Notes under the pieces: generated by a model
Seen by the model: only the letters and a program-made list of their open reading frames with translations
What the model was told of the DNA's origin: nothing
Databases searched by the model: none
Shown: piece by piece, positions 9,139 through 18,870 of the stretch
Position numbering within the stretch: the first letter of the stretch is position 1
Layout: the number at the start of each line of letters is the position of its first letter
Translations under genes and position numbers: made by a program
Assembly: GCA_014885115.2 (NCBI GenBank)
Contig: WKLE02000802.1
Coordinates: 1 to 22,236, forward strand
DNA from: Asterionellopsis glacialis
Lineage: Eukaryota; Bacillariophyta; Plagiogrammaphyceae; Rhaphoneidales; Asterionellopsidaceae
Length of the DNA: 22,236 nt
Direction: 5' to 3'

Positions 9139-11607
9139 ATGATGTGCAACGGTGAAACTTCCACAGCGACAGCGATGTCCAGTTTGGAAGTGAACAAAAT
9201 CCCAACCACTAAGCACCATTCCGAAACCTGCAGTGAAATGAAAGATAACCATGATGCAAGCAAAATATTGTCATCCATGAAATCTTCCAATTCTTTACCT
9301 CCTCCAGCTGTACATGAAGACACCGACTCGCGATCACTACCTAGCGTTTCTGAAAATAGCCCTTCCAAGACGTGTAGTGAAATGATCGACAATGTTGATA
9401 TGAACGGCAACCATGATACGGGTAAGAAGCTGCCATTGATCTCATCTTCCAGCTCTTCACCGCCCTCAACCGAACGTGAAGAAATTGGCTCACAATCACT
9501 TCCTAACGTTACTGAAAATAGCCCTTCCAAGACGTATAGTGAGATGACAGACAATGTTGATAGGAACGATAACCATGATGCGTGTAAAAAAATGTCACCG
9601 ATCACACCGTCCAACTCTTTGTCGCCTCTAGCCGAAGACAAAGAAATAAAATCGCAATCACTACCTAGCGTTTTTGAAAGTAGCAACCATTCCAAGGATA
9701 AAAATAGGGTAAGGCTTGTACTGTATCGTTTGTACGATTGAAAAAATCTGGATTGAACATCGTAGCTTCACTTTTTTCATGCAACTTGACGCCACACTAT
9801 TCGTACGTGCTAACGTCTGTGTTGTATGCATTGTTCTACAGAGTAAAGCTGTGCGGTCGATTGGAAAAGATTTGCGAACACTGTCTGCTAGCCTTTCTAA
9901 CAGTGAGCATAAAAATTCACCGGAAGAAATGAGAAGAAGCTCGAGGCACACCCTTACAAAAAACATAAACGACGAGCCATTAGATAGGGCCGATATACAA
10001 CCACAAACACGGTGGAATGCAAAGAAAAGGGTCATGGTTTCACCAACCACTGTTTCAGGTAATAAAGTGCTTGTATTTGATGACAATACAACAGAGACGC
10101 CACATACTGATACCGCATCTTCCAGTTCGGATCGAGAAGAGCAGATGCACAACACTACCCCTGCTGCTACAGTTACGCCTCACGAGAAAGCAACAAGCAC
10201 ACGAGGACAACAAAAGAACAAATCATCTGCAGAACCTTTGTTTTCTGAGATTGTACACAGATTGGTAGCAGAGACTGATAAAACAAACCCTGACTTGATT
10301 TGTTGGATTGAAAATGGGGAAGCATTTAAGGTACCCGGAGCAAAAAACCCCGCCCTTGCTTCGGTGCTTCAAAATTACTTCAAACATACCAAATACTCTT
10401 CTTTGCAGCGTCAGGTACATTTATTCACACCATTGCATTTCTATCTGGTTTTCTTGTTCCACTGCCCTACTCACTGTAGTCTCATATTAATAAATGTTTA
10501 TTTAAACAGCTCAACATGTATGGATGGAAGAAACACACAGGAGGAAAATACCAGGGCGCATTCCACCACCCACTCTTTCATCGAGATTTGAATTATTGCA
10601 GTCTTGAATCTATTCAACGAAATATGTCGCGTGAACACTTGAAGAACATGTCATCTGCTGGTCCAAAATCTACACGAAAGACAAGAATGTCCCATACTGA
10701 GTTTATTTCGAGGATCAGTGATGGCGATGACAAAGGCGACGTCTCTATACCCCTGAAAAAGCGCAGGATTCAGTCCAAAAATAAAATGAATCCAAGAAAA
10801 CTCCGGTTGCGACCAAGATCTGGGTACACTTCATCTTCATCATTATCTACAGCTGTAAAAAAGAACTCTTCAAAGCGGCGCTCTAAGAAAGTAAAGAGGA
10901 AGAGCAATAAAACCAAATCCAAGCAATCAGTACCACTAACTTCCACTTTAAGTGACCAGAACAAAAAACACAAACAAGAATCTGGAGACGGGAATAATAA
11001 GGTGAATTGTCCTCAATCTTCTCGTTCATCATGCAGAGCAATTGAAACCACTAATGAACTCGACGAAGATTGGCTTCAATGCTCTGAGATTTTGGTCGAT
11101 GAACCTGCTATCAATATGACACAAGAAGCAGCTCCTTCAGTAGAGACACTGGAGGATAGACGCAATGCTGCTCAATCCCCAGGTTTCTCATTCCCGACTT
11201 TATGCGGTCCTATACCACCAACGCCCGTCGTTAGCACTTCTAAGATTTTGTCAGACAGAAGAAATGGAGTGCAAGTTACCGTGATGCGGAACACGCAAGT
11301 TCTATTGAGTCCTCTCTTTGTTCCTACTCCGTCGTTTTCGAGTGGAAAATCCCCGGCACGAACAATTTCGTTGAATCATCCAGGTAAAGGAATGGAGGAA
11401 GACATTCCATCCCCTGTAAATAATTTTGTGAGAAATTCAAGTTCAACGTTTTTCCTTCCTTTTATCGGCATGGTCGGAGCATTACAGAATGCTCTTGACC
11501 TGGGAGAAGAAGCTCCTCACCAGCCATTTCCTTCTTTGTTTGGCAACGCGTCCGAACGCAAAGAAATTACTGCGGATCCGGAACGCAAGGATAGTTTACT
11601 GGACTAA
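9139..11607 (+). CDS. Heat-shock-factor (HSF) family transcription factor, three exons
   Basis: Spliced exons are 9139-9708, 9842-10414 and 10510-11607, giving a 746-aa nuclear DNA-binding protein. The HSF domain spans about 319-413: EPLFSEIVHRLVAE, then CWIENGEAFKV, VLQNYFKHTKYSSLQRQ (end of exon 2) and LNMYGWKKH (start of exon 3). Joining the exons restores the invariant SSLQRQLNMYGW signature, which fixes the second intron; it lies inside the DNA-binding domain, as in plant HSF genes. Both introns are phase 0. Exon 1 encodes 190 residues with three ~50-residue tandem repeats of an SEM-DN-NHD-SLPSV-SPSK pattern. Exon 3 is Ser/Lys-rich with probable nuclear localisation signals at PLKKRR (about 462) and KKNSSKRRSKKVKRK (about 498-512). 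I see no convincing HR-A/B leucine heptad region after the domain. Target genes cannot be inferred. Starting at ATG 9142 is equally possible. A separate upstream gene in exon 1 is less likely, because the first intron joins the two frames exactly. Confidence 0.88.
9232..9690 (+). repeat. Three tandem coding repeats in HSF exon 1
   Basis: Repeat units begin at 9232, 9376 and 9538 (SEM codons), so the periods are 144 and 162 bp (48 and 54 aa). Each unit has SEM-x-DN near its start, NHD-x-x-K, a Ser/Pro-rich middle, and SLPSV or SLPNV with E-S/N near its end. The third ends imperfectly just before the intron. Confidence 0.85.
9709..9841 (+). other. Intron 1 of the HSF gene (133 bp)
   Basis: Donor GTAAGG, acceptor TTCTACAG, and a CTAAC branch-site-like motif at 9810-9814. 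Removing it joins frame DKNR to SKAVRS in phase 0 and bypasses the in-frame stop at 9739-9741. Confidence 0.82.
10415..10509 (+). other. Intron 2 of the HSF gene (95 bp)
   Basis: Donor CAG|GTACAT and acceptor TTAAACAG|CTC. Its removal reconstitutes the HSF signature RQ|LNMYGW across the junction, which is strong independent support. Confidence 0.95.
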
Positions 11608-11776
11608 AATCGCGGCGACGCTAAAAGGATACCCCCCTTCTGAAAAAGCTAATTTCTATCGAAGCACAAATGCAGGAATGGTCGCCTCAGCGTTGCTGCT
11701 ATACACGTACTATGAACCGTACTGTTTCAAGTAGTTCTTGTAAATTTCTATTAGTATTTTTTAGCATGATTAATGA

Positions 11777-11850
11777 TCTAAGATTTGGATGATAATATTA
11801 GATATGATAATGGTCTAAGTTTTGGATGATAAGATGAGATATGCAACCCA
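11777..11850. repeat. 37-bp imperfect tandem duplication at the helicase stop codon
   Basis: Two copies begin at 11777 and 11814 with TCTAAG, then A or T, then TTTGGATGATAA. They share most of 30 bp and diverge toward the end of the unit. The second copy contains the helicase TAG stop (11815-11817, minus strand) and its last codons. Confidence 0.8.
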
Positions 11851-14800
11851 TAAACCCACCTGAGGTGTTGTGCACTGGCTCAAATAACGCTGCTTTCGCC
11901 TACTTTCGGGTGCATTGTAGAGTGCATATGCTGACACTGTTTTCATATCTCTTTTAGTGTCAGTTAGCACAAAAGCAGAACCGCGGCTGATGCCAAATGT
12001 ATCCTTCAAGATTTGGCGGAATATTTTCCCATACGTTTTGTGTGAGCCTCTCTTATGCTCAACAAGTGTGGCTTGTAGACCTTGCTCAACGATTTGCAGA
12101 AGTACTGCATGGTCATCTGGTGTCAAATGACCAGTCTTTTTCTGCTTCTTCTGGCAGGTTTCTGTTTTGCTCTCCAATGAAGTCACGGAATTGCTGCTTT
12201 CAGCATGTAGACTTTGCTCAACGATTTGCAGGAGTACTGCATGGTCATCTGGTGTCAAATGACCATTTTTTTTCTGCTTCGTCTGGCAGGTCTCTGTTGT
12301 GCTCTCCATTGAAGTCACGGAATTGCTGCTTTCAACCACGGGTGTTTCTTTGGTTTTGTCGTTGTTTCTTTCGCGATACTTTGGAATGTTGCGACCCTCC
12401 TCAAGTGAGATTGTGTTGCTTGTACGTACGTAGCCGGCCGGAGTTGCGTAGGACTTTGCGTAATAGTCAGGAAGATCGCGGCTCGCAACCGCGTCTTTAC
12501 ACCCTGCTTTACGATTCCAATGAATATCAGGTACGCCATTCGCCGACTCACGACTAACAACACCCAAATAGGCTGTGTCTTGGTCTTGGGGGATGAGTTC
12601 ATAGAGGAACCGACTTGGTTCTACTTGCTCTGTAACATATTTGTGTTGCAAGTCAGGACCATGGTGTAAATTCCTTTTCACATGAGAGTGAGTGATGTAT
12701 ACTTGCTGCCGGGCTCTTGTAACTGCAACGTAAGCAAGGCGGCGTTCTTCGTGGACTCGGTTCAATGAGACAGATGTTGGATGAGGAAAAACTCCTTCCG
12801 TCCAACCGGCTAAATATACATCGTCAAATTCTTCACCTTTGGCACGATGCATTGTCATGAGAACAACGGGTTTCATTGGAACTTTGTTGCTTCCTTGAGA
12901 ATCAGCTGATGATGATTCACTCTCCTCACGTTTGTCGATGCTCGCATATGGTACGCCAGCCCTTTTCAAAGCTTCCTCCACTAAAGCCAATTCAGCAGCT
13001 GATCGTACCATGACCGCCACTTCTGTAGGATCTGACATTGTAGCTGATGGAACTTCGTCAATTACATTCTGATCTACCATCTTTTTAAGAGCCGCTTTGC
13101 ATCTTGCCAGTCGTTCCTTACACCGTTTCCGAATTTTTGATGCAATGTACTTGGCTTCCTCGCGTGCATCCCACAATCCTTTAATCCGAAGAGTACTAAC
13201 AGGGTCTTCAGACAAACCCTCTGAGAACAAAAGAGGCAACGTTTGGCATCCAGAAGTCAAAACAACGCTTCTGCGCTTTTCTGCAACAGGGCTTGTAGGG
13301 AATGTTGAAACAGATTCATCCACAGACGCCATTCTGCCTTCTTCGTCAGGACCTACTAATGCACTCGCAGCGTTCCAGATGTCACGAGGAAGCCGGTAGC
13401 TTGTTTCCAGAGGAACAACGATGCCTTGAGGGTAGTCTGAACGAAACCCCTCGACTGATAGCGACGGTGCTGCACCTCTCCAGCCGTAGATCGATTGGTT
13501 AGAATCACCTGCACAGAAAAACTTTGGAACCTCGTAACACACGTTATTGTTTGTCTTCTTTCGATCAGCAGATGGTACAGATTGCGGTAAGACTGGGGGT
13601 GCTGTTGACTTTTGCTGTTGACTACGGTCGGGTCCTTTTGAAATGAGAGCATTCTTCTCTTCATCAACGATACCTCTAATTAACAAGCGCAACAGAGAAT
13701 GCTGTGCCACACTGACATCTTGGTATTCGTCCAGGATTACGTGTTTGAGTTTTGCACGCATGGCAGAAAGTGTATCATGATCTGACAGTAACAAGTAGTA
13801 GGCAATAGAAGCTAAATCAGCTGGATCAGCAGTACTGAGTTTGATGTGAAGTTCCTGGAAATAAACATAATGAAAAGATATGGTTGTTGCCAGTGAGAAA
13901 GCTGAAATAAAGAAAACACCGAGTTTGTTATCAACACAATAAGAAGTGAATTACCTGATAATCGGGAACGATTTCTAGTGCAAGAAGTGCAACATTCTGT
14001 GATATGCCCAAACGCATGGCAATTTCTACGCAGTTGTCACGAACATCAGCGGAAAGTGTTTTGGAGGATTTGATATCTGTTTGTTTGCCACCCTTTCTAG
14101 GAATGAATGGTGGAGCAAGGAGGCCTGCTTCTTTCCACAGCTCGATGCATCTGCAGACTTGATGCAACATCATCCCTCTTGATTGGCGCAAGTCACCCAA
14201 GGCATCTCGATGCAGTAAACGGATTGTTCGGATCCTAGGAGAGTCATGTCTATCCATCATCTTACGTAAACTTTTGTCTGCTCGCATTTTCATTTCTTTC
14301 GAATTTAGTGTTCGTACTGCGTGTTTACCACCATTGCAAGCCTGTATTAGTGATTTTGCAAATTGATGAATCGTCCCACTCCAAAGCCGCTCTCTTACTT
14401 CCTCCAGTGGAATTTGGGTTGATTGAACCGTTTGTCCACCAGATTCTCCAAATAACATTTCAATTGCGCGTGCCTTTAAACTATTGGCATCACGATTTGT
14501 GAAACTTAAGGCTACCATATGTTCCGGACGGCACGATCCAGTTCGTAGTAAGTGAGCAATGCGTAAAGCTAGAGCATATGACTTGCCAGTACCAGGTCCA
14601 GAATTTAGCAAAATAGCGGGTGCATTAGATTGAATTGATTTCAGTTGTGCATCTGAATGAGGGAACTCTTCAACTTCCAACACTAGCGGAGTTGCTGTTG
14701 TTGTTTTACTTGTTTTCTTCTTTTTTGCCAATCGATTTGAACTTTTCCTCTCTTTCTCGATAGCTTGCTGTAAGCTTTGAAATAGACCTGCCAATAATGA

Positions 14801-15085
14801 TGCTTCATCTGTTTTTTCCACAGTGTACTTTAGAGATGTGAGCTGCTGCTTCTTTGGTGAAAATGGTGTCACTAAGGACTCTGATGAACCGAACATCGAC
14901 AAGATTAATACTCCTGCTAACAGAAACCGAGCACGATCTTTTCGTCCATGGCGCATTTGTGAAAAACACCAACTTGCATGCAGAGGTGATTGGACACAAT
15001 TATCGTACATCTCTTGCCTTTTCAAGCCAGAGCCAGGTAAATGTGTGACGCACACCTCATCGGCACAATTAGTTCCTATCCTCAT
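11815..15085 (-). CDS. UvrD/PcrA/SRS2-like superfamily 1A DNA helicase, two exons, possible organelle leader
   Basis: Exons are 15085-13955 and 13854-11815, giving 1056 aa. It is a 3'-5' ATP-dependent DNA helicase by family. Motifs in order: Q-motif-like SDAQLKSIQSN (about 144), Walker A SGPGTGKS (162-169), Ia VALSFTNRDA (191-200), GTIHQFA (237-243), Walker B DEYQD (419-423), III AGDSNQSIYGWRGA (492-505), IV SYRLP (529-533), V MTMHRAKGEEFDDV (710-723) and VI AYVAVTRA (751-758). Walker B lies in exon 2 just past the junction, supporting the splice. A Gln/Ser/Pro-rich insert of ~30 residues separates motifs II and III. The tail (about 840-1056) is not recognised and carries a 44-aa tandem duplication. 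Starting at Met44 (ATG at 14956) gives MRHGRKDRAR, a hydrophobic core and SSES-LVTPF, a plausible signal/plastid leader; the first ATG would bury it. Alternatives are a nuclear SRS2-type or a plastid PcrA-type helicase. Confidence 0.9.
12074..12337 (-). repeat. 132-bp tandem duplication within the helicase gene
   Basis: Copies are 12074-12205 and 12206-12337, exactly 132 bp (44 codons) each, with about ten mismatches. The encoded unit runs from ESSNSVTS through QKK and GHLTPDDHAVLLQIVEQ. The reading frame is preserved. Confidence 0.95.
13855..13954 (-). other. Intron of the helicase gene (100 bp)
   Basis: On the minus strand the donor is ATCAG|GTAATT and the acceptor TTTCCAG|GAAC. The junction is phase 0 and joins VPDYQ to ELHIKL, leading directly to LKHVILDEYQD. 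A nearer AG at 13902-13903 would break the frame. Confidence 0.92.
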
Positions 15086-15795
15086 TACAGCTAGATTGGA
15101 TTAGCCTGAGATGAATGAGGGGAAACAACAAACAAGTATGAAGGTCGGTTGGCTGCAGTTGATGTTTTATGTCTCCCTGATGTATGATTTGTGGTTTTCG
15201 TTGGGCCGTTGAACGGGACACCAGTGTGCGGTGACAGTTATTATCAGTTCACAAAGATGAAAGAGTTGTGTCCTGCCGTCCAGCCATCAGTGTCGAATAG
15301 AGATAGATTTGTGTTTGAATTCTCTACTGCCTGCGGGCCATACGTCCAAGTACAAGCAGTTCCGGCATATCTTTTATCTCTTGTGCGATTGGTTCTGGTT
15401 GGAGGTGTATCTTTGCGCGATATTGTGCGCACGAACTTGTCCTAAGGTACCTGGCACTTTCAACTTGCGGCACCTTTTGGGAAGTGAGCCACATGATCCA
15501 TTGTTCACACAAGATTTTCCAAAGTGTAGTTTCACCTTTCATTTCTGATTTTCTTGGATGCCAGTCGAATTGATTCGTTACCCTCATGTCTCTGATCTGA
15601 GTCGAGGGAAAAGTATTAAAAAAAAAGAAGCTAAAGACGAAAGGAAAAGAAATGCCGCAAATTTTTATATGTGAGAATATCTATTTGTAAATTTCAAACA
15701 AACTTTTTCTAATATATTTATATATAATTACTGGATATGGAATCATACATTCATTTACCACCTCTACGCCCACATCTCTCTTTTCTCGCGTTAGC
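15086..15795. other. Intergenic region between helicase and cysteine-rich gene
   Basis: No supported gene in 710 bp. The left part should contain the helicase promoter. The right part (about 15600-15795) is AT-rich, including a poly-A run near 15619 and TATATTTATATATAATTA at about 15713-15730, and is the probable 3' flank of the cysteine-rich protein gene. ORFs of 62-87 codons here on both strands overlap each other and show no domain. Confidence 0.5.
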
Positions 15796-17697
15796 CTAAG
15801 TTAGCTTCGATTGATGCACTAAATGCATTTCGTTTTCTTCATAAGAGCTATTATCACTGAGACTATTCAATGACTCCTCTTCTTTATGTTTTTTGTATTT
15901 AGACAAAGCTGATACAGAACAAAATATCACTCCAGAACTTATAATCATAGTCATCAAAAATGCAAGAATACTTTGTTTTAAAACATCTTCTTGACTTCGT
16001 TCATTTGCAGGATTGTTGAGAATGTTTGATGATAACGGATCAGAAACATCATGACTCGCCAAATTGATTTTAGTATCAAATGGAGAGGCCTTTACATCTT
16101 CTTCTTCACGAATTAATGCAAGCGTATTTTCATATTTTTGCCGTTGATATTCTGTAATTTGTGGTAACAACTGACGTTGACGGCGGGTACTACTACCAAA
16201 CGCAAATACGGCAGTACCGCTTACAGTTACAGGATTTGTTGTACCTTGTCTAAAAAATGATGAAACCATCATGGTGCGGACCATGCATTTGTTCAACACA
16301 CAAGGTAATGCACTTGTTAATCCATCTGCCACACCATTCTTTATAGGTGTTGTAACAGCATCACTTCCAGTTTGATTTAGCTTCAAGGATTGGATAGATC
16401 CAACTCGTACATTTGTCGCATTTGTTTCAATACAAATTGTCAGAATTGATCCCTGTGACAGGGTAGTATAATCACGATCACCCGCATCGGTACATTGGTA
16501 GGCATCTACATAGTAATCCAATTCTGCATTCATACTTGTGATTCCTGCTTCTTTTCGATTTGCTTCCACTGATGTGATATCGAATGAACTTGCCATATCA
16601 ACAATCACAACTAACCTGGTCTCATGAAAGTTCACCGATATATTTTCATGTGTCAAGGACACTCGAACGCACACATTAATGTATCCTGTAGTTGAACCTG
16701 CAGCTTGAGACCATACTCCTGATGATGATGATGCTATTGTAGTTGTATCAATACCAAGAGTAACTTGTGCATCCTGAAATCCGCCACTTCCAGATAATAT
16801 TGTAATGTTACCAGTGACAGAACCATCTGATATGACTGTTTCACAATCCTCTGTGTATACCTGTACTAGTGTATCTCTTGCACTTGTATTGTAATTCAAA
16901 ATAAGTTCTGGTGAACTACGTTCGTCACTAAAGATTGCAAATGGTTCTCCAACAGGATTAATTTCAAAACTGAATGGCAATGGTTCATTGGCAATTGTGA
17001 CATTGGTTATTGTATCACAACATATTCCTTTCGCAGGACATGCTACAAAATCATTATCGAAACAGTTTGGTGATATGTAGGCAAGTGGATTCCCTGCTAC
17101 ATCTTGATCTTGACGACAACAGTATAATCCATTGGCATAGGCTACTGTTCCATCAGGGCAATTTCCACATTCCTCATTCGTATTGTCCCCCTCTATAACT
17201 GTATTATCACAACAACTTCCAGGGAGATTCCCACTTGGACATGCCAAAAGATCATTATTATTACATGTAAGAGATGAATATGATATTGCATTACCATAAC
17301 CATCATTATTTTGTCGACAGCAATAGGCACCGTCCCAAAATGCATAGGTATTACAAGGGCATTGTGTACAATTGTTGGTTTCGGGTGTTGTTATTGCTGT
17401 TGTTGAACATGCTTCATCACAACAGGTACCCGTATCCGTATCTGGACATGCTGTATGACCATTGGCTGAAGTCAAAGAAGCACAAGTTCCGGATGTATAA
17501 TGAATAGGATTACCAAATAAATCTTCTCCGGAATCACAACATGATTCTCCATTTTGATATGGACTTGAACCTTCTGGACAATTCGTACAAGTTTGAGCTT
17601 TTACGAATAAGAATGATAATTGTTGTAGAGTTAAAAGTTGTAGCACTACCCAAGTTGATAACCTTCTTCTTGTCGATTCACTTCGTAGAACTACCAT
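15796..17697 (-). CDS. Type I membrane protein with three cysteine-rich repeats
   Basis: Family not recognised; 633 aa from the ATG at 17697 (a GTG seven codons upstream is not needed). A basic n-region and hydrophobic core (about 15-33) form a signal peptide ending near FVKA-Q. Three tandem units follow at about 37-94, 110-164 and 177-228, each with the pattern C-x2-C-P, a C-C pair ~13 residues on, a single C, A-C-P and a closing C-C-D. Units 2 and 3 share YCCRQ and a GNxxxY segment. A Ser/Thr-rich ectodomain (about 235-500) has five to six more cysteines and many N-x-S/T sites (for example NVT, NIT, NIS, NAT, NQT). An RRQR motif (505-508) could be a furin-like cleavage site. One membrane helix spans about 576-598, with a 35-residue charged, Ser-rich cytoplasmic tail. 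The topology suggests a cell-surface or secretory-vesicle protein. The gene is intronless and diverges from the DoxX-like gene. Confidence 0.8.
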   Translation of the reverse strand: MVVLRSESTRRRLSTWVVLQLLTLQQLSFLFVKAQTCTNCPEGSSPYQNGESCCDSGEDLFGNPIHYTSGTCASLTSANGHTACPDTDTGTCCDEACSTTAITTPETNNCTQCPCNTYAFWDGAYCCRQNNDGYGNAISYSSLTCNNNDLLACPSGNLPGSCCDNTVIEGDNTNEECGNCPDGTVAYANGLYCCRQDQDVAGNPLAYISPNCFDNDFVACPAKGICCDTITNVTIANEPLPFSFEINPVGEPFAIFSDERSSPELILNYNTSARDTLVQVYTEDCETVISDGSVTGNITILSGSGGFQDAQVTLGIDTTTIASSSSGVWSQAAGSTTGYINVCVRVSLTHENISVNFHETRLVVIVDMASSFDITSVEANRKEAGITSMNAELDYYVDAYQCTDAGDRDYTTLSQGSILTICIETNATNVRVGSIQSLKLNQTGSDAVTTPIKNGVADGLTSALPCVLNKCMVRTMMVSSFFRQGTTNPVTVSGTAVFAFGSSTRRQRQLLPQITEYQRQKYENTLALIREEEDVKASPFDTKINLASHDVSDPLSSNILNNPANERSQEDVLKQSILAFLMTMIISSGVIFCSVSALSKYKKHKEEESLNSLSDNSSYEENEMHLVHQSKLT

Positions 17698-18270
17698 CCT
17701 AGTATAGTAGCTTGTCACTCGCTTCTCTGCCTGCCGTATAATTTAGGATGACCCAGACTGAAAATCAATCAATATGTCAATATCGAAATAATATTATTAT
17801 CAACAGGTATAAAGTATTACTGGATGCAGAGCAACCAACGCACACACACAAACGCTAAAATAAACGTCAATAGTAGAGTAAAGACACAGCTGGATGTGGC
17901 GTTTCACTTGGCCTTCCTCCTTTCAAGGTGGACTATGGTGTATGAACTCAAGGCTAGCTAGGACCGGCATACGAGTACTCTTACACTTCTACTTTGTATC
18001 ACACGTGATCAACACGCATAATATTGGTTGTGTAAAATACCAGTTATGACTCTACTGTATGTAATTCACTCGACTGCGAACATGGGAAAAGCCTCAAACA
18101 AAAAAACTGTTTCGTGAACCAAGCACATGGCAAGAACAGAAACGAACCAGAGAAAAGGCTCTTTCTGTGTCATACTGACTCAGTATACCTGAAGTAGAAC
18201 AACAACAACAGTGTACAGGTAGTTTCGATACTAGGTTCGACAGGAAAATGGAGTGCAGAGGACCTTTCTA

Positions 18271-18370
18271 GTATCTACGTACCTGGTATCAGATGCTAAA
18301 TAAGAACTATGATCCCACGGGTATCTACGTACCTGGTAGTAGACGCTAAATAAGAACTATGATCCCACGG
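18271..18370. repeat. 50-bp tandem duplication
   Basis: Copies 18271-18320 and 18321-18370 differ at three positions. Each unit begins GTATCTACGTACCTGG and ends TATGATCCCACGG, and contains the GTAC motif seen in other upstream regions. Confidence 0.97.
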
Positions 18371-18613
18371 GTAATATTGAATCACAATCAATATCAAGTT
18401 TCTCCGATTTTGATTTTCACGAATCTTTATTTAGGACATTGGATACAAAAAAATAATTATTCATACTAACGAAGTCATTTTTGAAGAGAAGACTATGAGA
18501 GCATTCTGAAAAACGAAGTCATTGTTGAACTTTTGAGGACTAAATAAAAAACAGAACAGAGCAATCAAGGCTGGGGCATAGGCAGCGAGGGAGCACACGC
18601 AACACTGTCTGTC

Positions 18614-18870
18614 TGACGTTATCCAGGAAAGCACAGATAGTAAAATACGTACTTCCTATATAGGGATCGAGTTGACAACGTCAGTGGTGTCAAGATCACA
18701 CGCAAGTCAAGAGCTGTGCGAGTGAGAAACTTTGTGAAATAACCCACTTCAAGACTTGGAAAAAGTTGCTTTCTGTTACTTCAAGCACTACACGGGATAT
18801 AGGAGTAAAAAAGATTGACTGTAGCATCACCTGTATCAGGTAAAAACCAAAATAGACTAGACTAGCGTCA
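18614..18870 (+). promoter_or_regulatory. Candidate CO2/cAMP-responsive (CRE-like bZIP) element group
   Basis: TGACGT (18614-18619), ACGTCA (18678-18683) and GCGTCA (18865-18870, the complement of TGACGC) lie 375 to 119 bp before the DoxX-like ATG. The same three hexamers are the CCRE1, CCRE2 and CCRE3 elements described in diatom carbonic anhydrase promoters, bound by bZIP factors. Hexamers occur by chance, so this is a candidate only. Confidence 0.3.

Noticed and set aside
13902..13903. Upstream alternative splice acceptor in the helicase intron (TTATTTCAG)
   Set aside because: It would add 47 nt and break the frame before Walker B; the acceptor at 13855-13856 restores it.
15191..15587. 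Overlapping 62-87 codon ORFs on both strands
   Set aside because: They shadow one another and have no motif or targeting signal worth calling.
17698..17718. GTG start adding seven residues to the cysteine-rich protein
   Set aside because: The ATG at 17697 gives a proper signal peptide; GTG initiation is not expected.
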